DNA from: CAZKWG01 sp964615375
GTDB taxonomy: Bacteria; Myxococcota_A; UBA796; CAZKWG01
Assembly: GCA_964615375.1 (NCBI GenBank)
Contig: CAZTOW010000064.1
Span: 1 to 49,781 of the forward strand
Reading direction: 5' to 3'
DNA: 49,781 nt
Shown here: one piece after another, positions 38,734-49,532 of the stretch
Layout of the letters: each line of letters opens with the position of its first letter
How positions within the stretch are numbered: the first letter of the stretch is position 1
Notes under the pieces: model-generated
What the model was told of the DNA's origin: nothing
The model's input: only the letters and a program-made list of their open reading frames with translations
The model's database searches: none
Made by a program: the position numbers and the translations under genes

Positions 38734-39927
38734 ATGCGCGCGGCCCTGCTCGCCCTGCTCCTGTGCGGCTGCCCCGCGGCCCCCGCCCCGGAGAAGCCCG
38801 CTTCGAACCCGAAGCCGGAGCCCACCACCCCGGCGCCCGAGCCTACGCCCCCCGCGTCGGCCGCCAGCGGGATCCTGAAGGTGGACGTGCTGGACGTGGG
38901 CCAGGGGGACGCCATCCTGCTGCGCGCGCCCGGCGACAAGAGCGTGCTCATCGACGCCGGGACCGGGCAGAAGGGCGAGGCGGCCCTGCCCCTGCTCCAG
39001 GAGCTGGGGGTGACGAAGCTCGACCTCGTGGTCGCCACGCACCCGCACTCCGACCACATCGGCGGGATGGACGAGGTGCTGGGGGCGCTGCCGGCGAAGC
39101 TGCTCATCGACAACGGGCTGCCGCACACGACGGACACCTACGACAAGCTGATGAAGCTGGTCGAGTCCAAGGGGATCAAGTACAAGGCGGCGAAGTCCGG
39201 GCAGAGCTACCGCCTGGACGGCGGGGTGAAGCTCGAGGTGCTGAACCCCTCAGGCGATCCCATCACGGGCACGCGCAGCGATCTCAACGCCAACTCCGTG
39301 GTGATCCGGGCCACGCACGGCGCTAACTGCTTCCTGTTCACGGGCGACGCCGAGGCGGAGACCGAGGAGCGCATGCTCCAGAACAAGGTGCAGCCCTGCG
39401 ACGTGCTGAAGGCCGCCCACCACGGCTCGGGCTACGCCAGCTCGTCTGAGTTCCTGGACGCGGTGCGCCCGCAGGTGGTCCTGATCTCGGTGGGCGCGGG
39501 CAACGAGTACGGGCACCCCGACCCGGACGCGATGGCGCGCTACGCCAGGGCGGACGCGCCGGTCCTGCGCACGGACCTGGGCGGGACCCTGCACCTGGAG
39601 AGCGACGGATCGAAGGTCGTGATCACGCCGGCCCGGGGCGAGGGGATGACGATCCGCGGCCGCGGCGCGGCGGGCGCGACCCAGAGCGCGGCGACGACGA
39701 CGAGCGGGGAGAAGGAGGCCGGCGCCGACGGGCGGCTGGACCTGAACACGGCCACCGCGGTGGAGCTGGAGGCGCTGCCGGGCATCGGCGAGAAGACGGC
39801 GGCGGCGATCCTCGCCTGGCGGAAGAAGAACGGGCCCTTCCAGAGCGTGGACGAGCTCGACCGGGTCGACGGCATCGGCCCGGCGACCCTGGAGCAGCTG
39901 CGCCCGCTGGTCAAGGCCGGCGACTAA
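38734..39927 (+). CDS. Lipoprotein with ComEC-type metallo-beta-lactamase and ComEA-type HhH domains
   Basis: This 397-aa protein has a lipobox (LLLCGC). Residues about 48-300 are a ComEC/Rec2-type MBL-fold hydrolase (LDVGQGDAILL, THPHSDHIGGMD, FTGDAEAETEERML, AAHHGSGYASS). Residues about 325-397 are a ComEA-like helix-hairpin-helix pair (LDLNTATAVELEALPGIGEK, VDGIGPATLEQL). ComEC and ComEA are normally separate DNA-uptake proteins; here the nuclease-like and DNA-binding modules share one exported chain without the ComEC membrane channel. It may degrade extracytoplasmic DNA. Confidence 0.88.
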   Translation: MRAALLALLLCGCPAAPAPEKPASNPKPEPTTPAPEPTPPASAASGILKVDVLDVGQGDAILLRAPGDKSVLIDAGTGQKGEAALPLLQELGVTKLDLVVATHPHSDHIGGMDEVLGALPAKLLIDNGLPHTTDTYDKLMKLVESKGIKYKAAKSGQSYRLDGGVKLEVLNPSGDPITGTRSDLNANSVVIRATHGANCFLFTGDAEAETEERMLQNKVQPCDVLKAAHHGSGYASSSEFLDAVRPQVVLISVGAGNEYGHPDPDAMARYARADAPVLRTDLGGTLHLESDGSKVVITPARGEGMTIRGRGAAGATQSAATTTSGEKEAGADGRLDLNTATAVELEALPGIGEKTAAAILAWRKKNGPFQSVDELDRVDGIGPATLEQLRPLVKAGD

Positions 39928-40553
39928 GGCGCGTAGATGCTGGTCAGCGCGTCGTCGGGGAATTCGGTGGCGTAGTCACCGAGGAAGGGGCGGACGACGC
40001 CGGTGATCGCGGCGGTGGCGCGCATGGCCTCCCCCAGCGGTCCGGCCCAGGGCTCGCCCTGAGCGCGGGCGATGGCCTCCCGCGCGCCGACCACCACCCC
40101 GGCCTCCCAGGCGCTGTCGTCGAGGGGCTCCAGCGGATCGGCGGGGATGCGGTCGTAATACTGCCGAAAGACGCCGGTGGGCCCCAGCATGCGGCGCAGG
40201 CCCACGCCGTCGGCCAGCCAGGCCTGGAGGCGCAGGCAGCTGTGCTCGCGCGGGTCGATGTCGTCGTCGAGGGCGAAGCCCCAGTCCCGCTCGTGGAAGC
40301 TCCCCAGCCCGTTGGTGATCCAGTGGCAGAGCTCGTGCAGGATCATCTGGGTGAGCGAGTCGTCGGGATCCAGGTCCGAGCGCGGCCCGAGGGCCAGCAG
40401 CCCGGTCCCGTCGGTGCGCGAGAAGATGGTGGGATCCCGCCGGACATGGAGGCCCAGGCGGCGCGCCGTGGCGAGCCAGACCAGGTCGAGCGGATCGACG
40501 TAGCGCGCCCGGATGGGGCGCTCGTAGTCGTAGTCGTGGTTGTGCGAGGCCAT
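39924..40553 (-). CDS. Zincin-like putative metallopeptidase
   Basis: This 209-aa protein carries an HExxH zinc motif, ILHELCHWI (H73, E74, H77), after LTQM. No signal peptide is seen, so it is probably cytoplasmic. A third ligand could be H98 or an acidic residue downstream. The rest (RLQAWLADGVGLRRMLGPTG and others) is helical and unassigned. Its stop overlaps the convergent ComEC-like gene by 4 bp. Confidence 0.7.
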   Translation of the reverse strand: MASHNHDYDYERPIRARYVDPLDLVWLATARRLGLHVRRDPTIFSRTDGTGLLALGPRSDLDPDDSLTQMILHELCHWITNGLGSFHERDWGFALDDDIDPREHSCLRLQAWLADGVGLRRMLGPTGVFRQYYDRIPADPLEPLDDSAWEAGVVVGAREAIARAQGEPWAGPLGEAMRATAAITGVVRPFLGDYATEFPDDALTSIYAP

Positions 40554-40575
40554 CGCGACAGGCTAACCAGGGGGC

Positions 40576-41037
40576 GTGGACGCCGCCCACCCGGACAGGA
40601 ACCCGCTCTGGCCCGAGCCCGGCCCCGGCGCGCGCTGTGAGGGCTGCGCCTGGCGCTACGAGGGCGGGCGGGGGAGGCCGGTCTCTCGCTGTCGGCGCCA
40701 CCAGGACGCGCGCGTGGACGGAGGCTGGCCCGCCTGCCCGGCGTTCACGGAGGCGCTGGACTGCCAGACCTGCGCGGCCTGCTGCCGGGAGGCCTACCAC
40801 ACGGTGGAGGTCTCGCGCCGCGACCCCTTCGCCCGCGCCCACCGCGGGCTCCTGGTGGAGGAGTTCGGGCGCTTGAACCTGCGCCGCCGCGAGGACGGGC
40901 GCTGCCCCTGCCTGGAGGGCGCGCCCGGGGCCTGGTCCTGCGACCGCTACGAGGAGCGCCCCCGCACCTGCCGCGACTTCGAGCAGGGCAGCGCGAGCTG
41001 CCTGTGGGCGCGGCGACGCCTGGGCCTCACGCCCTGA
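40576..41037 (+). CDS. YkgJ-family cysteine-cluster protein
   Basis: This 153-aa protein starts at GTG after AGGGGGC. It has 12 Cys: an N-terminal ARCEGCAWRYEG...SRCRRH cluster, then the family core CQTCAACCREAYHTVEV, RCPCLEG, CDRYEERPRTCRDFE and a final C. This arrangement is that of the YkgJ/UPF0153 family, thought to bind zinc or iron. Function is unknown. It is divergent from the zincin gene across 22 bp. Confidence 0.82.
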   Translation: MDAAHPDRNPLWPEPGPGARCEGCAWRYEGGRGRPVSRCRRHQDARVDGGWPACPAFTEALDCQTCAACCREAYHTVEVSRRDPFARAHRGLLVEEFGRLNLRRREDGRCPCLEGAPGAWSCDRYEERPRTCRDFEQGSASCLWARRRLGLTP

Positions 41038-41052
41038 AGCTCCGGCCCGGGC

Positions 41053-42819
41053 TCAGCCCGCCAGGCGCTCGTACAGGGTGAGCCGCTGCTCCAGGCGCTC
41101 CAGGACGGGCTGCCAGGTGGCGGCGTCCTCCAGATCCACGCCGAGGTGGCGGCTGGCGAGCTGCTCGGCCGGGCCGACGCCCGTGTCCTTGAGCAGGTCG
41201 ATGTAGCCCTGGGCCCAGCGGCTGCCCTCGCGGGTGGCCCGGATGTTCACCAGGCTGCTGAAGAGGTAGCCAAACGTGTAGGGGAAGTTGTAGAACGGCG
41301 TGTCGGGGATGTAGAAGTGAAGCTTGTCCGCCCAGAAGACGGGGTTCGCCCGACCGAGCGACTCGCCGTACCACTCCCGCTGCAGCTCCACCATCCGCGC
41401 GCTGAGGGCGTCGGGGTCCAGGTCGCCCTGGGCGCGGAGCGCGTGGAGCGAGCGCTCGAAGTCGAAGCGCACGGGGATGTTGGCCAGGAAGGAGGTGGCG
41501 TCGCCGAGCTCCTGGTCGAGGATGGCGAGCTGCTCGCCCTCGTCCGTGGCGCTCTGGAGCATGGCCGAGCGCACCAGGGTCTCGGCGAAGGTGCTGGCGG
41601 TCTCGGCGAGGCTGCTGGTGATGCCGCGGAGCGCCGGGTTGAGGTGGAGGATGACCTTGTTGTGGTAGGCGTGCCCCAGCTCATGGGCGAGCGTGATGAC
41701 CGAGTTCATGCGCCCGCCGAAGGTCATGAAGACCCGGCTCTCCCGGCTGCTGGGCATGGGCGCGCAGAAGGCGCCGGGGCGCTTGCCGCGGCGGTCCTCG
41801 GCCTCCACCCAGCGGGCCTGGAAGGCGTCGCGGGCGAACTCCGCCATGTCCGCGGAGAAGGTACGGAACTGCTCCACGATGAAGCGCTGGGTCTCGGGAT
41901 AGCCGAAGCTGCGCCCCAGCCGGCCCACGGGGGCGCGCAGGTCCGCCCAGTCCAGCTTCTCCCGGCCGATCAGGCGGGCCTTGGCGGCCAGGTAGCGGCT
42001 GATCAGCGGGCGGGCGGCCCGGCAGGCGTCCAGGAGCGCCGTGAGCGTGAGCCGGGTGATCCGGTTCGCGCAGAGGGGCTGCTCCAGCTCATCGACGCCC
42101 AGCCGGAGGTTGACCTGCCGACGGATGCCGTAGATGTGGGTGAGCATCTCCCCGCAGAGCTCGAGGTGCGGGGCCCAGCCCTCCTCGAGGCCCTTCATGA
42201 CCGCCGCGCGCATGTTGGGGTCCGGGTCGTCCATGCGGTTCAGGGCCTGGGAGGTCGAGAGCTTCTCGTCCCCCACCGGCACCACCACCCGGCCCGCCAC
42301 GCGCTCGTAGAGCCGGCCCCAGGCGCCCAGGCTGTCCTCGTAGAGCTCGGCGAAGAGGGCCTGCTCGCCCGCGGGCAGGAGCAGGTGGGCGCCGCGCCGC
42401 ATGTCGTCAAAGAAGGGGATCATGTCCGCGAGCTCGGGCCGCGAGCAGAGGACCCGGTAGCTCTCCTCCGACGCGCGGCTGATGCGGTCGGTGGGGTTGG
42501 TCATCGCGCGGTCCATGCGGCTGGAGATCGCCGAGACCCGGGCCTCGGCCCGCCAGGCGGCGGGCTCATCGACGTGGGTGGAGGCGTAGCACAGGATGAA
42601 CATGTGCAGCTCCACCACCTGCTCGCGCACGGCCATGAAGTGCGGGAGCACGGCGGCGTAGGCCGGGTCCTCGTCCACGTCCCCCAGCGCGTCGGCGGCG
42701 CTGACCAGCAGCTCCACCTGTCGCTCCAGCGCCTCCGCGCGGGCCAGGAAGGCGGCGCCCAGAGGGCCACCGGCCACGATGCTGTCGAGATCCCACTGCA
42801 CGTCCTCGGTCCAAGACAT
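41053..42819 (-). CDS. pepF: Oligoendopeptidase F-like M3 metallopeptidase
   Basis: This 588-aa protein is close to the usual PepF length. The zinc site is LAHELGHAYH (about residues 375-385), with the third ligand Glu in SLAETASTFAETL about 25 residues on. The C-terminal FYNFPYTFGYLFSSLV is typical of the family. It should cleave short peptides in the cytoplasm. It follows speA by 11 bp on the same strand, so the two may share a transcript, although no functional link is obvious. Confidence 0.92.
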   Translation of the reverse strand: MSWTEDVQWDLDSIVAGGPLGAAFLARAEALERQVELLVSAADALGDVDEDPAYAAVLPHFMAVREQVVELHMFILCYASTHVDEPAAWRAEARVSAISSRMDRAMTNPTDRISRASEESYRVLCSRPELADMIPFFDDMRRGAHLLLPAGEQALFAELYEDSLGAWGRLYERVAGRVVVPVGDEKLSTSQALNRMDDPDPNMRAAVMKGLEEGWAPHLELCGEMLTHIYGIRRQVNLRLGVDELEQPLCANRITRLTLTALLDACRAARPLISRYLAAKARLIGREKLDWADLRAPVGRLGRSFGYPETQRFIVEQFRTFSADMAEFARDAFQARWVEAEDRRGKRPGAFCAPMPSSRESRVFMTFGGRMNSVITLAHELGHAYHNKVILHLNPALRGITSSLAETASTFAETLVRSAMLQSATDEGEQLAILDQELGDATSFLANIPVRFDFERSLHALRAQGDLDPDALSARMVELQREWYGESLGRANPVFWADKLHFYIPDTPFYNFPYTFGYLFSSLVNIRATREGSRWAQGYIDLLKDTGVGPAEQLASRHLGVDLEDAATWQPVLERLEQRLTLYERLAG

Positions 42820-42830
42820 CGGCGCCTCCT

Positions 42831-44726
<1,896 letters not shown>

Positions 44727-44850
44727 GGCAGCCTCACCCGGGGAGAGAAGAAGGGGGGTCGCGAGAAGCACGCTCCTTAACACCCGCGGCCGCGCTGAAA
44801 AGTACAGGGCCCCCCGGTTGTAACCGATTTTGTAACGCCGCGTGCGGAGC

Positions 44851-46698
44851 CTAGAATTCGCCGGGCAGGCTCATGCCGTAGCGCCCCTTGCCGAACATCA
44901 GGCTGACGGGCCTGCGCCCCGCGATGCGCTGGGAGGGCCCCGCCTTCACGATGTGGGAGGGCCAGGTGAATTTCGGGAAGCTCGCCTCGCTCTTCCCCTT
45001 CCACTGACCCAGGTCCCAGACCTTCACCCCGGTGCCCCGCAGGACCGGCTGCCCGAAGAGGATCGTGAGCAGGGTGGTGTAGCTCTCGGTGAGCTCCTTG
45101 AAGGGCAGCGGGAACATCTCCCGGTTGATGGAGATCCAGCGGAAGCCGGCCGAGCGCAGGCTCTCCAGGTCGGCCGCCTGAAAGCGGAAGAGGGTGTCCA
45201 GCTCGCCGCGCTCCAGGCGCTGAAGCTCCGAGACGAAGCTGTTCTTCGCCATCGCCTCGTCCCAGGCGTCGGGCCGCACGCGCTCCACCCAGAGGGCCGT
45301 GCCGTTCAGCAGGGTCTTGCCGTGGTAGAGCTGGTAGATGAGCTGCTGCTGCGCCCCGCCGAGCTCGGGCGCGAGCGGCGGCTCGATGAGGCCCTCCCCC
45401 TTGCGCTGGGCGAGGGAGGGGTAGACCGGGGGCGGGATCTTGAGGTCGCTGACCTCCACCTTCTGCCGGACGCCCTGCGCGCGCAGGCTGAGCGGCACCC
45501 CGAGCGCCAGCGCCAGCGCCAGCGCCGCGCGCACCGGCTCCCGACTCACCCGCGAGAGCAGCGCCGAGCACGCCAGCGCGCCGAGCGCCGCCGCCGCTCC
45601 CTGGGCCAGCGCCTCGTGCCGGATGGGCCACCAGAAGCGCCGCAGCGGCTCGGCGAGCCCGTAGAGCAGGGTGTAGGGCGCGTACGAAGAGAGCGGCCCC
45701 AGCGAGAGCCCCCAGAGCAGGCCCCAGACCAGGACCATCGCCACCCCCGCCCAGCCCCGCCAGGGAGGAGGCTCCGCGCCCCGCCGCGGCCACAGCGCGA
45801 GCCCGACCCCCAGCAGCGCGAGCCCGAAGCCCACCGCCGACATCGCGTGCGCCAGCTCCGTGCCCTCCACGATCTGGAAGGGCCAGCGCACCGGCCTCGC
45901 CTGGTTCAGCGCCTCGCGGTGCGGGAACTCGGCCAGCTCCCCCGTCCCGGGCACCAGCTCCCAGCTCGACGCGAACATCCAGGCCCAGGGGGAGAGCAGC
46001 AGGAGGAAGGCTCCGCTGAAGAGCGCGAGCAGCCCGATGGGCGGCAGGGCCCGCCGGGCCACGGCGCGCACCCCGAGCGCCACCGCGCCGGCGAGCACCG
46101 CGAAGAAGGCGTAGTACCAGTAGAAGATCGCCGTGACGCACAGCAGCGCCGCCGAGCCCAGGGCCCGCCCGCGGGAGGGCGCCTCCAGGAAGCGGAGCCA
46201 GCTGGCCAGGAAGAAGAGCATCCAGCACACGCTCACCTGGCTGAAGCGCCCGCTGCTCATCTCCTGGAGCGCATACGGGAAGCTCCCCATGGCCGCCGCG
46301 GCGACCAGCGCGCTCCACCGCTCCGCCCCCGCCGCCCGCGCCAGGGCGTAGCCCGCCATCCCGTTGAGCGTCAGCACCAGGAGGGCGTAGTACTGCACCC
46401 CCACCGGCCAGCCCAGGAGCAGGTGGAAGGGCAGGTAGAGGATGCCCTCCGAGCCGTTCCCGGCCAGCACCGGGTAGTCGCCCACCGGCCAGTAATAACG
46501 ATCGTTATGGACCAGGCTCTGACCCTGCGCGAGCTGCTCCGCCACCCAGACCAGCAGCCAGTGGTTGGACAGGCAGTCCGGGTGGTACCAGTTCCCGATC
46601 AGCCAGCGCTCCGGCTCGTACCAGGCCGGCTCCAGCGCGTAGAGCGCGAGGCCCAGCGAGAGCAGGAGCGCGACGAGGAGCGGCAGTCGGGATCGCAT
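44851..46698 (-). CDS. Multi-span membrane protein, GT-C/YfhO-like
   Basis: This 615-aa protein has about 11 hydrophobic spans in the first 420 residues (from LLVALLLSLGLALYAL to AALALALALGVPLSL) and a soluble C-terminal domain. The first loop contains HPDCLSNHWLLVW and DRYYWPVGDYPV. The layout fits GT-C-fold lipid-linked sugar transferases or YfhO-type proteins, but the catalytic Asp pair is not clear. It resembles the protein at 47461 in layout and final domain. It ends 124 bp upstream of speA. Confidence 0.6.
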   Translation of the reverse strand: MRSRLPLLVALLLSLGLALYALEPAWYEPERWLIGNWYHPDCLSNHWLLVWVAEQLAQGQSLVHNDRYYWPVGDYPVLAGNGSEGILYLPFHLLLGWPVGVQYYALLVLTLNGMAGYALARAAGAERWSALVAAAAMGSFPYALQEMSSGRFSQVSVCWMLFFLASWLRFLEAPSRGRALGSAALLCVTAIFYWYYAFFAVLAGAVALGVRAVARRALPPIGLLALFSGAFLLLLSPWAWMFASSWELVPGTGELAEFPHREALNQARPVRWPFQIVEGTELAHAMSAVGFGLALLGVGLALWPRRGAEPPPWRGWAGVAMVLVWGLLWGLSLGPLSSYAPYTLLYGLAEPLRRFWWPIRHEALAQGAAAALGALACSALLSRVSREPVRAALALALALGVPLSLRAQGVRQKVEVSDLKIPPPVYPSLAQRKGEGLIEPPLAPELGGAQQQLIYQLYHGKTLLNGTALWVERVRPDAWDEAMAKNSFVSELQRLERGELDTLFRFQAADLESLRSAGFRWISINREMFPLPFKELTESYTTLLTILFGQPVLRGTGVKVWDLGQWKGKSEASFPKFTWPSHIVKAGPSQRIAGRRPVSLMFGKGRYGMSLPGEF

Positions 46699-46719
46699 CG
46701 GCCCCGGAGCATAGCGCGC

Positions 46720-47223
46720 TCACTCACCGAAGGGGGCGCTCAAGCCGTTGAAGGACAGCGCGAGGTAGGGCACCGTGAAGTCGGTGATGCCGAAGTCGAA
46801 GGAGACCGCGAAGTGATCTTTGGGGACGCGCAGACGCGCCCCGACCCCCGCCGCGAGAATTGGCAGCATCGCGTTCTCCCCGTTGGCGCTGCCGACGAGG
46901 AAGCCAGCGGTGCCGATGAAGTACATGTCGAGCTGCTGCACCGTGATGAAGTTGTAGCGCAGGTCGATCAGCGGCCCCACCGAGGCGCTGACGTCCGTGT
47001 AGTCGAGGAAGTCCGGCGGGTTCGGGTAGTACATCACCCGGAGGCCGTACTGACCCATGTTGCGCTCCAGCCCGACCTCGACGCCGAAGCTGGTGGCGAC
47101 GCCCGAGGTCCCCATCGGGATGGAGACGCCCGTGCGCGCGCCATAGTAGAGGCGACTGTATTCTTGGGTGCTGGGAGACTGGGCCATCGCGAGCCCGAGC
47201 AGCGCGAGCGCGGCGAACATCAT
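46720..47223 (-). CDS. Outer-membrane beta-barrel protein
   Basis: This 167-aa protein has a signal peptide (MMFAALALLGLAMAQS) after GAGGAGGGC. The mature part alternates polar and aromatic residues, as in 8-strand barrels (LYYGARTGVSIPMG, FGVEVGLERNMG, YGLRVMYYPNPPDF, FAVSFDFGITDFTVPYLALSF), ending near an aromatic strand. Family not identified. It lies 21 bp upstream of the membrane protein gene on the same strand. Confidence 0.7.
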   Translation of the reverse strand: MMFAALALLGLAMAQSPSTQEYSRLYYGARTGVSIPMGTSGVATSFGVEVGLERNMGQYGLRVMYYPNPPDFLDYTDVSASVGPLIDLRYNFITVQQLDMYFIGTAGFLVGSANGENAMLPILAAGVGARLRVPKDHFAVSFDFGITDFTVPYLALSFNGLSAPFGE

Positions 47224-47460
47224 GCCCTCCTCGTGCTGGCGCTCTCTCGTGGCTGTCCGCTCCGCGGAGGCGTCAGCGCTCACCGGGAGAGGCTGCATAG
47301 GGCGTGCCAACACGCGGCGTCTCGCCAGGAGGGTAGTGTCGGCTCGGGAACTGCCTGGGGGTAGGGGGGCGACCCCATCCCAATCTGGCGCTTCTCGCGC
47401 AGGAGCATGTGCCTTCTCGCACACCTGCGCCCGCTGGTCGTCCGCGCTAGATCCCCTCCC

Positions 47461-49008
47461 ATGTCCACCCGCGCCCTCCTGCTCGTCGCCCTCGCGCTGG
47501 TCGCGCTGGCCGGGGCCCGCCTGCTCGGGGAGCCTGGGCTGCTGGGCTACGCGGGGGCGGAGGTCTACGGGCACGCCTGGGTGCAGGGCTGGCACGCCGC
47601 GGCGCTGCCGGGCTGGCCGGAGGGCACCGATCTGGCGCTGGGGACGGAGCGCTGGCCGGTGATCGACCCGATCCCGACGCTGCTGGCGGCGGCGGCGGGG
47701 CGGATCTTCGGCGCGGTGGCGGGGTACAACCTCTGGATCCTGGTGAGCGTGGGGCTCGCCTTCCTGGGCGGGGCCGCGCTGGCGCGACGGGAGGGCGGGG
47801 ACCCGCTGGTGGGCGGGCTGGCGCTGGCCCTGGCCCCCAGCCTGGCGGGGAGCCTGGCCAGCGGGCTCACCGAGGACGGGGCGCTGGGGCTGGCGGCGCT
47901 GGGGCTGGCCCTCGTGGGAGACCGGGACCCGCGGCGCGGCGCGCTGGGCGGACTCTGCCTGGGTCTGCTGGCGGGCTCCGGGCTGGTGCTGGCCTGGGGG
48001 GCGGCCTGGATCGCGCTGGGCTTCGGGATCGCCGCGGTGGCGCGGGAGCGGGCGCGCTGGCGGAGCGTGCTCTCCGGCGGGGTCGTGGCGCTGCTGGTGG
48101 CGGCCCCCTTCGCCCTGGCCCAGGGCGCGCGGCTCCTGGGGAGCGGACACCGCAGCGGGCGGGCGCCGGAGCTGGTCGAGCCGCTGTGGCGGCTGAACCC
48201 CTGGCGGGGCGTGGACCTGGCCTCCCTCCTCGCGCCTGGAGGGCAGGATCCGGGCGGGGCGCTGGTGCGCATGCACCCGGGCTACCTGGGGCTCGCGGCG
48301 CTGGGGCTCGCGCTCTTTGCCGGGCGCTCGCGCTGGTGGCCCGTGCTGGTGGGCGCGGTCCTGCTGGCGCCGGGGGCGAGGCTCTCCTGGGCGGGGCAGC
48401 CGCTCGGTCTGGACAACCCCTTCGCCGCGGCGCTGGGCGTCCTGCCCGGCGGGTCGCTGATCAACCACCACGGGCGCCTGCTCCTGCTGGGGGCGCTGGC
48501 GCTCTCGGCGCTGGCGGCGCGGGGGGCGGCGCGGCTGGGGCCGAGGCTCGGGCGGGCGAGGCCGCTGATCCCGGCGCTGCTCGCCCTGGACCTGCTGTGG
48601 TTGAGCCCGGTCTCGCTCCCGCTGCCCGTGGCGGACGCCGAGCCGCCGGACGTGGCGACGCGCCTCCACGAGCTCCCGCCGGGTCCGCTCCTGGTCGTGC
48701 CCGTGGTCGGCCCCGGGGTCCATCCCCAGCGCGCCCTCTTCGATCAGCGCGCTCACGGTCGGCCGCTGCTGCTCTCGCCGAACCGCCCGGGGCTGCCCAG
48801 CTCGCTGGAGCGTGAGCCCTCCGCCCGCTGGCTCGCCAGCCTGACCCAGCCCGAGCCCATGGCGGCGCCGGGGGAGCTGCGACTCCCCGGGGTGGCGGTG
48901 TTGATGGTGGCGACGCCCTATGTGGCGGCGGTGGAGGTGGTGGCGGGGCCGCCGGATCTGCGGGGGGAGGACGGGGCGGCCTGGGCCTTGGAGGCGGCGG
49001 AGCGCTGA
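47461..49008 (+). CDS. Multi-span membrane protein, YfhO/GT-C-like
   Basis: This 515-aa protein has about 10-11 hydrophobic spans up to residue 390 and a soluble tail (PGPLLVVPVVGPGVHPQRAL, GVAVLMVATPYVAAV). GxxxxHAWVQGWHAA and DPIPTLLAAAAG in the first loop parallel the protein at 44851. It may act on a lipid-linked sugar or glycan, but no catalytic residues can be named. It is divergent from the barrel-protein gene across 237 bp, in which I see no other gene. Confidence 0.6.
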   Translation: MSTRALLLVALALVALAGARLLGEPGLLGYAGAEVYGHAWVQGWHAAALPGWPEGTDLALGTERWPVIDPIPTLLAAAAGRIFGAVAGYNLWILVSVGLAFLGGAALARREGGDPLVGGLALALAPSLAGSLASGLTEDGALGLAALGLALVGDRDPRRGALGGLCLGLLAGSGLVLAWGAAWIALGFGIAAVARERARWRSVLSGGVVALLVAAPFALAQGARLLGSGHRSGRAPELVEPLWRLNPWRGVDLASLLAPGGQDPGGALVRMHPGYLGLAALGLALFAGRSRWWPVLVGAVLLAPGARLSWAGQPLGLDNPFAAALGVLPGGSLINHHGRLLLLGALALSALAARGAARLGPRLGRARPLIPALLALDLLWLSPVSLPLPVADAEPPDVATRLHELPPGPLLVVPVVGPGVHPQRALFDQRAHGRPLLLSPNRPGLPSSLEREPSARWLASLTQPEPMAAPGELRLPGVAVLMVATPYVAAVEVVAGPPDLRGEDGAAWALEAAER

Positions 49009-49031
49009 GGGCCCTGGGCGCGCGACGAGCG

Positions 49032-49439
49032 CTACCAGCTCACGGGAGTCCAGGTGTCCCCGGCGAGCTCCAGGCTGACGGCGCCGCGCTGGGTGGCCTC
49101 CGGACGCTCGCCGAGCTCTCTGCGCCGGCGCGGGAGCGGCGAAGAGCGTTGGTCGAGCTCTCTGCGCCGGGGCGGAGGCGGCGAGGTGTGCTTGTCGAGC
49201 TCTCCGCTCGGGCGCAGGGGCGGTGACAAAGACTCGTTGAGCTCTCCGTTCGGACGCGGTGGCGGCGACAAGGACTCGTCGAGCTCTCCGCTTGGGCACG
49301 GTGGCGGTGACAAGGCCTTGTCGAGCTCCCCGCTCGGGCGCGGAGGCGGTGACAAGGACTCGTCGAGCTCTCCGTTCGGTCGCGGTGGCGGTGACAAGGA
49401 CTCGTCGAGCTCCCCGCTTGGGCGCGGTGGCGGTGACAA
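49032..49439 (-). CDS. Possible 14-residue-repeat protein
   Basis: If translated on the minus strand, the tandem repeat gives eight units of SPPPRPSGELDESL and variants, followed by a non-repetitive C-terminus ending ELAGDTWTPVSW. The start (TTG) is uncertain. Because the period (42 bp) is a multiple of three, other frames are open as well, so coding is not established. Confidence 0.3.
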   Translation of the reverse strand: MSPPPRPSGELDESLSPPPRPNGELDESLSPPPRPSGELDKALSPPPCPSGELDESLSPPPRPNGELNESLSPPLRPSGELDKHTSPPPPRRRELDQRSSPLPRRRRELGERPEATQRGAVSLELAGDTWTPVSW

Positions 49440-49490
49440 GGACTCGTCGAGCTCTCCGCTCGGGCGCGGGAGGGGCTCACTTGTGGACGC
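49113..49490. repeat. Tandem repeat, nine units of 42 bp
   Basis: GAGCTC recurs at exactly 42-bp steps from 49113 to 49449. Central units read GAGCTCTCCG, then CTCGGGCGCGG, then AGGCGGTGACAAGGACTCGTC with small changes. The two leftmost units are more diverged. The array ends about 40 bp before the caspase-like gene. Confidence 0.92.
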
Positions 49491-49532
49491 TTTGCCTCGC
49501 GGAGGAGTAGAACACCTCCTCGGAGGTCTTGG

